64,000 nucleotides of DNA from NCBI GenBank assembly GCA_000149265.1, contig CH002592.1, positions 594,802-658,801 of the forward strand, read 5' to 3'. Below, piece after piece: positions 21,901-33,900 of this stretch. Positions within the stretch are counted from its first letter, which is position 1. Each line of letters opens with the position of its first letter. The notes under the pieces were generated by a model, which worked only from the letters and a program-made list of their open reading frames with translations, searched no databases and was not told where the DNA came from. The stretch comes from Ciona savignyi. Taxonomy: Eukaryota > Chordata > Ascidiacea > Phlebobranchia > Cionidae. The position numbers and the translations under genes are program-made.

Positions 21901-24900
21901 TGCTTTTTAAATAACTTGCGTTGGACCACTCGTCGTTGCCAATGTACTTGAATCTTCTAGTTGAAGTTGACGTCGGAAATTGTTCGTTTCGGGAAGGTGC
22001 GTGTCCATTATCACGTCGGGTTCAACAATGTGGGCTCGCGCTTTCTTTTGTAGATTGCTTGTAGTTGGCTGAGCTTGTTTAGCCGGCTGCCTTACGGTCT
22101 TTGGCGAGCTGCGCAGCGGAAAGTCTATTCTCCACAGATCGCACACTAATAATTATAGTGACCACGATTTGTACTGTCTTAATCTCAAACTCGAAGTCTA
22201 TAACTCTTGATTCACTGTAGTTGTATTTTGCGTCTCATTAAATATGCGGTTTATTCGCGAAGCGAGTTACTAAGTACGTTACACAGCATAACGCAAGTTA
22301 TCTTGTCTGAATTACGTTATTGTAGGTTACATATTTTAGGTTATTTAAATTTCCAGAATATATAGGGAATTTACAAGGTGCGAAAAGTTTACGTGCGAGA
22401 CGTTTCACATCTGCACGTTTGACTAAGTGTGGGAATTGGGTGAAAAAACTATGTTAACGATTTAAACGGCAAAAATACAAAAGGCCCGTACAAGGTGATA
22501 ATTACGTACAAAGTAATAAAACGTGAGAGTCGGTAAACTTGAAACGCAAAAAAACGACGTTAAAACACAAAATATTTTAGACATAAATTAAAACAAATAT
22601 ATACTATACGAAATGCTACAGACCCTCATCCGCTTCCCCAGTTTCACTAATATTTACACCAAATAAGAATTTTTTTAACACTGAATAATTTCCATTTGTT
22701 AAAAATTTTATTTACTCCAAAATAAATTCCTAAAAAACAAATATGTCACAACCCATCTGTTTTAATATAATCGGATCCTACAATCTTTAGTATTTTTAAC
22801 TTGCTAGCCATCCAGTCCGGCCGTTTGATCTAGCAGTAAAGTGTGTCGCCTTTCAATCGAAAGGTTGCAGGTGCGAAACTGGTCGCTAGCTAGTCGGTTG
22901 TGTCCTTTGGGCAAGGCACTTTACGGACATTGCCTGAACCCAGCGGATTAATGGGTTCTACCAAATTGAAGTAATATGCGAATCATAAGCAACACACTGC
23001 AAAAGCTCCGGTAACTCGACGATGGGCGCAAGGTGATCTGACGATTGACCGTGTGATAACCCCCTTGGTTTTCCCATTCACGGGGATAAAGATGAATATC
23101 CTGTCACCATATCCCTCCTATCCCCTCTCCTAGTCATTTTTGGCTCGTTAATTCTTTTTTATATTTACTTATTTTTCTAATTTATTGTTTATTTATTTTA
23201 ACATTTTAATGTTTTGTTTTTGTTTTTTAATGTACACTACTGCAGTGCTGCTTTTCGGGACTGTTAAATAAGTATTAAATCAAATGCATCAGTGTTATGC
23301 ATTTGTGTGTTTTATGACAATATTTAATGTAAACATGACCAGGTAAGTGTGCTTGAAACTAATCGTGTCATCTGACATTAGTGGAATTTCATTTTAGGTT
23401 TATATTTTCATTTTTCACTCTGGTCCACGCTTTCGGGCCATACCTTCTCCTAAAGCCGACTCCTCAACAGTACTGATCGCGCTTTACCGCACACTCTTCT
23501 TCAGGGCTTTATATTGTTTTAGTCTAAATTAAATTTAAATCGCTTAATATCGTTTTTTCGCATGGGTTTGGCGGCGTTTGCTATATTTACTATATTATAT
23601 CCCTTTTATTCTTTAATGACGTGTTTTAACGACTGTTCGTTTTGCCGTCTTTTCCTGTTTGGGTGTTGGTATTTTATTCGCTTGCCATTTTTATATACTG
23701 GGGCAAAAAATAAATAAACCAAACTTAAACATTTAACAATAAACTAAGGCATGAGGTAAACAACAAATCTTCTATAACGACTGGATGTTTTAATTGTCAA
23801 CATAAAGTTGATATATTTACCTTGTTCTGTCGCTCATTGATAGTTTGGCTCAAATCTACAATCAGCTGTCCGCATCCATCTAACCAAAGTTCATCCAGAA
23901 CTTTCATGTGCTTTTGCAAATATCCAGCTATATCCCTCATCTCTAATTCTTCGTACCAAGTTCCCTGTGACCAAACTCCATTTGTTATCAGTTATCTTGG
24001 TTTCGTTATCACAATGGTGCATGAACTTACTACAAGTCTGTTGGGCACACGATGTACTTATAGCTCATTACAAAGCTTTTACCAACCTTTGTATAAACTT
24101 TATAATAAAATTATGGAATGTCAAATAATTAACGACTTGGTTATAAACAATGCATTGATGTGCTGACCATTGTGTTTGTCATACAGTGTGATCAGCCAGT
24201 GGTTATAAACATCCGGAGTTAATTTATCTATCAATTTGGGAAATATTTTGAATGGATTATAGTAGGTGTTATAATTTACCAAAAACAGATGTACTTACTG
24301 GATCACCGCTAATTGCACGCAACAATAACCTCGTGATCTAAAATTAAAATTTGAGGATAATTTGATATTAATCATGTAAAACATCATTTATATTTGAGTT
24401 AAATTAAACAATATCTATCCACATAAAACTAGGTATTATGTTTGTTTACTTTAGATGTTAATGTAAAATAATAAAAACTGATATATAAATTTAATGAATA
24501 ATACTTACATATAAACCTTTCATATAACATTCATATAACAAACTAATTCGTGAAATTTTCATATAAATGATATATGGGAATTGCATTATAATATTCGAAA
24601 AACGGATTATGAGTTGAATATATCACATAGGACAATTTGAGATTAATCCGGATAAATTGGGAGATTTAGAAATGAGTCCAATCTCTCCACCAGTTTGGTA
24701 AAGGTCGTTGTTATAATTTACAAATCAAACACAGATGTACTTACTGTTGTGTCCCATGCTTGCAACCATAACCTCGTGATCTGACATTAAAATTTGAGGA
24801 TAATTTGATATTTATCAAGTGAAACATCATTTATATTTTAGTTAAACAATATTTATCAATTAAAAAACAAAGTATTCTTTCTCTTCATTTTACATGTTGA

Positions 24901-27900
24901 TGTAAAATAATAAAAATGATAATTTAACTCAATGAAGAATACTTACATATAAACCGACAATATTACGATCTAATTCGTAATATTAAATAATACATGACAT
25001 AGTGAAATACATGACATAGTAACCTTACTATATATTTATTTAGTTTAATTAACCCATTACATATTGAAAACAACATTTTATCACACCTTCCCAGGTTCAA
25101 GTTGAAGAATGCGTTTCACATCATCAGGTTTATCATGTGCATACACTGTCCAAGTCTTCACCCATTGAGCGCCGTTCTGATCACTCCATTTAGAATATTT
25201 ATTATCATCAAATACAGCCAAGTCCTGGGGAAATATATCCAAAGTTACAAAGCCGAAATACATTGTATAGAATTGCATATATATGAAAAAACCCAATTTT
25301 AGTGAATATTTATATTGGCAAATCGATAAAATTGTTTCCAATCTTAATATTTTTTTTATTATTTTTTTTTTAAATTTTAAAATTTAAAAGTTGTTTAAAT
25401 ATAATTGTATAACATATGTATAGTTTAAAAATGTGGTAGAAAGTAGTAGATTGGGGCATTTGTGTACAAATCTACCAAAGAACTAGTTTAGGTTGTATAT
25501 ACGGTACACTTAATAAATATAGACACCCATATTTGCAATACACAAGAATTATGTTCCTATTTAAATTTATATCTGCGCCAATATACAATCCCCGATCAGT
25601 GGTCTACAAGAGCTTTTTAATAATAATTCTTTATCATAATGCTACTATTGTTACAACAAGTTATGTTATATCTGCCTCGTGTAAGATGGATAGATTTTAG
25701 GCGACAATTTGTGGAAATCCCAACCCAGTGCTGTGTTACCACGGGGATGAATATGAATTGTTATAAATAACCCAGTAGAAAATCGCAAAACAACCCAAAT
25801 TTCCATGTAAACTGACTTCAGGCAGAAAATGTTATCCAATTATGTGTAGATGTGCACCAATCTGTAGAAATTCCATTAAAAACTAATAATTGCAAGATAC
25901 TGTTTATCAATATGTAAGTTATAGCATGATGTCACGATTTGATTCGAGCTCCCGTTTTCCGGTAATTTGTGGTCTTCCCAGAGTTGAAGATACAGAGGGT
26001 TCGAGACGGAAAGAGAGCAACTCAGGTTTGAACAGAATTGGTTGTCCAGTAAACAGAACTTATGTAAGTCTTGGACAATTTCGTCAAGTTTTAACAGCTT
26101 GAAATTTAATGTGCAATTTTTCATTCAATTTTTCATTTTTTTGTAAAATATCTTAAACAAATTACAGTTGGTTCGCCAGGATGTGGAAACTATTTATCTC
26201 GTAGGTTGCCTGCTGTACGCTTAAAAAACAAATTAGCCACAATAAAATAAAATGGTGGGTGACCTATACCAGGGCTTTTTAAAATTTTAAGTTAGCGATC
26301 ACGTTCAATTTAGTGTAATTTCGGGAAAACCTTCTTCACATTTAAAGTCTAAAAGTGCACAAGGACAAGGTTTAGTAGTTTGTGTGAAATTGATTCTTGC
26401 TACCTCTAAAATTCATTGACCTACAGTTTGTGAAACCAAGATTCAGGCGGTTTAGTGACTTATCTGTATGATGTCCAGTGAAATAATAGGAGAGGTTATT
26501 CATGTTTATTTCTGGGAATGGGAAAATACAAGGGTAATTACCTCGCGCCAATTGTTGTGTTATCGGAAGTGTTAAAGTGTGTTATGTGTAAATGAGACGT
26601 TACAATTTGGTAGAACCCAATAATCTATTAAGATCATATGATGTATGCAATGTGCCTGGTCAAAAAAAAAAAAAAAAGTTGTGACTAAACTAATTTCCAC
26701 CATTCAACGGAAACGCGACACAATAAATGACCAAGATATTCAACCGAGTTTTTGACATAATATGTTAAAATTAAAGATAGTTAAGCCGACTTACTTGAGG
26801 GTTGGGAAGTTGTTGAACAACTTCACGTAAGAATATTCGACTTTTTACAGATATCTTCTTTTCATCAATTCGTAATTTTCTGATGTTGTGCAGACAATCA
26901 CCCAATGCCTTCGCCCCATCATTATCAAGTTTACAATGGTTAATATGCAAGACCATCTGAAATGAAAGTAAACTTGGTTGTAACATAAAAATTCAACAAA
27001 GTTGTGAAGTTAGTTAGCTTAGTTGGATAAAAGATTCGTGTTTATTCTTTTACTCTACCATACCTATACAATGAATCTGTATCAATTGGAACTAAATCAA
27101 TCGGCTTGTTGCATGGGTAACAATTTGGTGTTTATTTTATAATGACAATTATGAATCGTAATATTGTAACATGCAGCTCATATGAAATTGATTTGCAGAA
27201 CAAAGTTCACATTAAAGCAATCCGCAAATCACAGTTTGTAGTAACCAACAAATAGATTACTTAAAATTTGGGAACTTAGGATAGGACAGGATAGGACATT
27301 TATGTTTATACCCGTAAATGGGAAAACCAGAGGGGTTAACACACGGGCAATCGTCAGATTACCTCGCGCCAATCGTCGGGTTACTGGAGCTATTACAAGT
27401 TCCTTCAATTTGGTAGAACCCATTTATTTGCTGGGTTCAGGCAATGTCTGTAAACTGCGTTGCTCAAAGACAAACCCGACTAGCTAGCGACCAGTATCAC
27501 ACCTGCAAACTTTCGATTGAGAGGCGACGCACTTAACCGCTAGACCAACCGGCCGGACTAACTTAAAAGTAAACTCATAAAATCAATATAATGACAGTCG
27601 ACATAGTATATCCAAGATAAAAAAATGTTAATTTGTTGTTTGCTATTTTCAATCCAAAACCTGTGATAAACTCATTTAATAATTTTGTCTTCATATTTTA
27701 TTCCGTTGGCACCCGGAAGAAATCCTTTTACAAATACTAGATCGGTCACTTTTAATACTTTGCACAGCAGGGATTGAGTTTATCCAACGGGAATCAAGAA
27801 CTAAAATCAAATGGTCATGTTTTACATACCAACATAAAGTTGGTATATTTACTTTGTTCCGTCGCTCATTGATAGCTTGGCTCAAACCTACGATTAGCTG

Positions 27901-30900
27901 TCCGCATCCATCTAACCGAAGTTCATCCAGAGCTTCCATGTGCGGTTGCAAATATCCAACTATTTCCCTCATCTCTAATTCATTATACCATCCCTGTGAC
28001 CAAACTCCATTTGATATTACTTTTTTAGAATTTGTTATCACAATGGTGCATAAACTTACTACGAGTCTGTTGTGTATACGATGTACTTATGGCTAATTAC
28101 AAAGCATTTAGCAACCTTTGTATAAACTAAAATTATGGAATGTCAAATAATTAACGACTTGGTAATAAACAATGCATTGATGTGCTGACCATTGTATTTA
28201 TCTTGCAGCGTGATCAGCCAGTCGTTATAAATATCGGGGTGGTAATATATTAATTTTACATGATATTTCTATGTTGATTATGATCGCAGGGCTTCTAATT
28301 GATCTCGCAATACGAGTCTACTGGTATGTTACTTGTTCAATACTGCATTATGACATGTAATAAAAGTATACTACCATATATGTAAAGTATGAGATGAATT
28401 ATAATAATCAAACAAAAATATTTGACATTATGAGTTGAATATATTACATGAGACAATATGAGATTAATCCAAATAAATTGGGAGATTTAGAAATGAGTGC
28501 AATCTCTCCACCAGGTTGGTAAACGTCTCTGTTATAATTTATAAATCAATCACAGATGTACTTACTGGATTGTTCCATGCTTTCAATGATAACCTCGTGA
28601 TCTAAAATTTAAATTTGAGGACAATTTGATATTTATTATGTGAAACATCATTTATATTTGAGTAAAGGTAAACAATATTTATCCACATAAAACAAGGTAT
28701 TAATTCTATTGACTTTACATGTTACTGTAAAATTATAAAAAAAACTAGAGAGTGTCAACCACCTGTTTAACCACCACTATTTGTAAACCACATGTTGTAT
28801 GACATATATTTATGCTACAGGGTCCCTTATAACCACAACTTGTATTTTATACACTAAATATGTAGTTTGTTTCTGCAAGCATAAACGCATGGGTCCCATA
28901 TTTATCAAACCAAATTTCTTTTCCATGTAATAGTTAAAAAAAGAATAAACGTCTTAAATTTACGAACAGTTTTACCACAAATGTTTTAAATTAAACCGTC
29001 GTTTCAAGCGCTGAAATGAAATGAAGCTAAATTGCCAAAACAGCCCGATTTAGTTTTATATGGTTTCAGGGAATTCCCCTAGGTTTAGTAGATAAGTTTC
29101 TGTTTTTACTAATGTGGGTCATGTTATGTAACAATTCTTAAAGTTTTAATCTGATTTGTCGACTCCTTGTTGGAGATGTCAGTGCGATATGGCATGCCTG
29201 TCAAAATCATAATTCAGGAACATAACTTCGTTTTTAACGTAATTACCCTAAGTAAATGGTTTTTTTTTAATTGGCACATACTGTCTAATGGTCTAACATT
29301 TCACCAAATCTGATCAAAGTTAGAGCAGCCGTTCAAGCGCTATATGCCCCAAAAAGCTAATTTATTGTAAAAAAAACTTTTGGATTTTAACGTCTCAGGA
29401 AAATTCCTCTAGATTGATTACCTGAAATTTTGATTTCTGCACATCTAGAACATGTTCTCTTACAAATGTCAAATTTTCATTGCGATTCCATTACTGATTT
29501 TGGTAAATGTCGGGGCGTCATGCCATGCTTGTCACAAAGGTATTTCCCTAGGTAATTTTTTTTATTTCTTATATGTGTTAAATCAGGAACTAATGCAATT
29601 ACATTTCAGAAAATCTGATTCAAATTGTAACAGTCGTTCAAGCGCTATGCCCAAAAAAGTCAATTTTTACCGTTTTTGTTTGTTACGTCCCACGGGAATT
29701 CCCCTGGATTTATCACCCAAACTTTTGGTTTCTGTATATTTAGATCATGTTGTCTAACAAATACTAAAGTTTGATTGCGATTCCATTTTTCCTTCTGGTA
29801 GATGTCGGGGCGACATGGCGTGCTTGTCACAATCATGATTTGAGAACAAAATCTTATTGTTTAGATGTCGGGGCGACATGGCGTGCTTGTCACAATCATG
29901 ATTTGAGAACAAAATCTTATTGTTTAGGGTATTTCCCTAGGTAATTTTTTTATTTCTTTTAAGTGTTAAATCAGTTACTATTGCACTTACATTTCACCAA
30001 ATCTAATTCAAATTGGTGCTGTCGTTTAAGCGCTATGCCCAAAAAGTCAATTTTTTAGAAAAAAATACCGTTTTGGTTTGTAACGTCCCAGGGGAATTCC
30101 CCTGGATTAATTACCCAAAATTTTGGTTTCTGTATATCTAGACCATGCTGTCTAACAAATACCAAACTTTGATTGCGATTCCATTTTTTCTTCTTTGTAG
30201 ATGTCGGGGCGACATGGCGTGCTTGTCACAATCATGATTTGAGAACAAAATCTTACTGTTTAGGGTATTTCCCTAGGTAATTGTTTTAATTCTTTTAAGT
30301 GTTAAATCAGTCACTAATGCACTTACATTTCACCAAATCTAATTCAAATTGGTGCTGTCGTTTAAGCGCTATGCCCAAAAAAGCTAATTTTTTAGAAAAA
30401 AATACCGTTTTGATTTTTAACGTCCCAGGGGAATTCCCCTGGTTTTATCTCTTAAAATTTTGGTTTTTGTTTATCTAGACCATGTTGTATAACACATGGC
30501 GATGTCTCATTGCGATTCCATTTTTCCTTCTGGTAGATGTCGGGGCGACATGCCATGCCTGTCAAGCGTTTGACGAAAAAAAAGAAAAAAAAAGAAAAAA
30601 AAAAAAAAACGGACAAAAACAATATGTGTCCCAATTTTTCAAATGGGACCAATAAAAATGATAATTTAATTTAATTAATAATACTTACATATAAACCTAC
30701 CATATAACAAACTAATTTGTGATATTAAATAATACATGACATATTGAAAGCCACATTTTATCCCACCTTCTCTGGTTCAAGTTGAAGAATTCGTTTAACA
30801 TCATCAGCTTTATTATTTTTATTCACTGTCCATGTCGTCACCCATTGAGCACAGTCCTGTACACCCCATTCACCAACATCAACTACAACCAAGTCCTGAG

Positions 30901-33900
30901 GAAATATATTCAAAGTTAAAAAGCAGAAATACATTGTATTGAATTTGCATTTATATAGAAAAACTCAATTCCAATAAATATTTAAATTGACAATCGTTAA
31001 AATTGTTTTCAATCTTTATGTTTTTTTTTATTAAGTTTTTTAAAAATTTTTAAGTTTTATTATTGTATAACGTATGTATATTTTGGAAATGTGGTAGAAA
31101 GTAGCAGATTGTAGGTAGAAAATAACTGACTTTAGGCTTGAAATGTTATCTAATTATGTGTAGATGTGCACCAATCTGTAGAAATTACATTTAAAATTAA
31201 TAATTGTTAGATACTGTTTATCAATATGTAAATTATAGCATGGTGTCCCGATTTGATTTTAAGCTTGCGATCACTTTCAATTAATTATAATTTTTTGCAA
31301 TTCTTCCACACGATTAAAATGTTAAAAGTTAAAGCAGTTTGTGTGAAATGGATTCTTGCAAGCACTAACATTTATTGACCTACAGTTTGGGAAGCCATGA
31401 TTCAATCAATTTAGTGACTCATCTGTATGATGTCCAGTGAAATAATAGGAGAGATTATTCATGTTTATCCCCGAGATAATTGTTGCGTTATTAGAAATGT
31501 TTAAATGTGTTATGTCTAAATGAGATGTTAATTCAGTTCGGTAGAACCCAATAATCCACTGAGTTTACACGATGTATTCAATGTTCCTGGTCAAAAGAAA
31601 AAAACAAATAAGTAGTGACTAATTTCGAACCTTCCACCATTCAGCCGAAAACGCGACGCAATAAATCACCAAGATATTCGACCAAACTAAGTATTTCCAT
31701 TTGAAAAAGATGTAAAATAATGTTTAATAATTTCGAATTGATTCTTAGAATCATTAAACTTAGATCAGAAGTTTAGATGGTTAGAGATGGTAAACAGATT
31801 TATTAGACGAATGGTTATCGGTAGTAATCGGCTGTTAGGAACAAGTCATTTGAAAGATATTTGATCTAAAATTAAAGAAAGTTAAGCTGACTTACTTGAG
31901 GGTGGGGAAGTTGTTGAACAGCTTCACATAAGATGATGCGACTTTGTACGGATATACACCACTCGCCAATTTGTAATTTGTTGATGTTGCGCAGACAATC
32001 GCCCAATGCCTTCGCTCCATCATCAAGGTCAGACTTTATATATAAGTCAATCTGCGAAACAAACCATTACCGGTTAAACCTTATGTACAGTCCATTTCAT
32101 GTGGCTGCTATACAACAAGGAAAGTATCGTTATGACAACTGGGGTATTGCAGGTAATACCATATTATTTACGAATACCTAGCTCAAACTGAGTATGCTTT
32201 GATAATTGTCTCAAAGTATCTAAGACTTGTACATGCCTATGGTAAATACTTTAGTGTGAATCAGACATTTTTCGCATTGTATTAAACAAGGTCAATCAAA
32301 TAGCGAAGTTTGGAGAGACTTCGTTCGAAACGCAGCATCGACATAATCTAACCAAAATTATTCTTTGTTTGATTTATCAAAATGTGACAACATTAAAGTG
32401 AGATGTATGGTCGATTAATTGCCAGTAGATTGCAGCTTCTGCACTCTGAGTAAAATATGCCTCTGGTTGTTCTAGTTGTTACACTTTGCCTCTGGTTGTT
32501 ATAATATTGCGAAGACAACTCAAATAGGATTGATTTTCCACATGAATTGGTTTTATATCAGTGCTTCGCAATTTTTTTCTCGAAGCATATTTAGAAATAA
32601 TTTGACATTGTAGGTAAATATCAAACACAGTATCATTTATTAAATGCGAAAATTGCGCTTGTTTTGATAACCACAATCACTGAGTGTTTGGCTCAGTCTT
32701 CGAAATAGCATATGATCAATCATGCATAACGAAAACTTTCGATTATTACGTCATAAAAATATCAATCATAAGTGTACAATGGGAGGTTACCTGCAATATG
32801 CATTGTTACGGTTATTAATCTCAAAATTGTTGTATACAATTTCTATTATTTTCGTTGTTACCAAAATCACCATGCGTTACGGATTGCGACATTTATTTGT
32901 CTAAGTGTCACCACGACAAGTTAGATTAGCCATGTTTGTGTACGATTTGTACGCCAGTTTTCCAAATTGTTTATTGTAGCAGTAATGTTTCACCAAGTTT
33001 AATTGCAATACTTCAATGTTTAAATCTAGCTATTGTGTAGCATTTTGCAATTGTGAAAGTGTTTAAGGTACTATATGTGTTATGTTAAACTGCCTCTATT
33101 TGAATTTCTAACTGTGTATTCTATTTGAACTAGAGAGTGTCAACCACGTGTTTAACCACCAATATTTGTAAAACACATGTTGCATGCCATATATTCATGC
33201 TACAGGGTCCCTAACCACATTTTGTATTTTATACAATGAGTATGTAGTTTTTGTTTCTGCAAGCATAAACACAAGGGTTCCATAGTTATCAAACCAAACT
33301 TCTTCTCCATGTGTTGTTAAAAAAAGAACAATCGTGTTAGATTTACAAAGATTTCATCACAAATGTTTTAAATTAAAGCTTTTTTTCAAAAGCTGTATTG
33401 AAATGAAGCTAAATTCCTAAAACAGTTCGCTTTAGTTTTTCATGGCTTCGGGGAATTCCTCATGGGTTTAGTACATAAGTGTTTGTTTTTACATATGTGA
33501 GTAATCTAAAGTATCAATTCTTAAAGTTTTAATCCAATTTAACGAATCGTTGTTGAAGGTGTCAGTGCAATGTGGCATGCTTGTCACAATTATGAGTCAG
33601 GAACTTATTTTCGTTTTTAAGGGAGTAACCCTAAGTAAATGATTTCTGTCTTTTAAGTGAAACAGGGTGGCTAACGATATAGCATTCCACCAAATCTGAT
33701 CAAAATTAGAGCAGCCGTTCAAACGCTACGTCCCGAAAAGCAATTTTTTTAGAAAAATAACCGTTTTGGATTTTAACGTCTCCGGGGAATTCCCCTAGAT
33801 TTATCACCCACAATTTAGCTCCTGCGTATCTAGACCGTGTTGTCTAACATATGACAAAGCTTTATTACTATTTCATTATTCCTTCTTTTAGATATCGGGT

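Larger units (their letters stand above)
19466..22620 (-). mobile_element. Complete LTR element (non-autonomous) with TSD GACC
   Basis: Two 592-bp direct repeats (19466-20057 and 22029-22620) begin TGTGGGCTCG and end GAAATGCTACA. By eye they are identical. The 4-bp duplication GACC flanks the element (19462-19465 and 22621-22624). In minus orientation the right LTR is followed by the primer-binding-like sequence TTGTTGAACCCGACGTGA, and a purine-rich tract (ggaaaaaatgagatgt) precedes the left LTR. Only the start of a gag-like frame (MDTHLPETNNFRRQLQL, about 33 codons from 22007) is present, so it depends on proteins from elsewhere. The interior contains an assembly gap. It lies in the last NLR intron in the same orientation as the gene. 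Confidence 0.9.
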
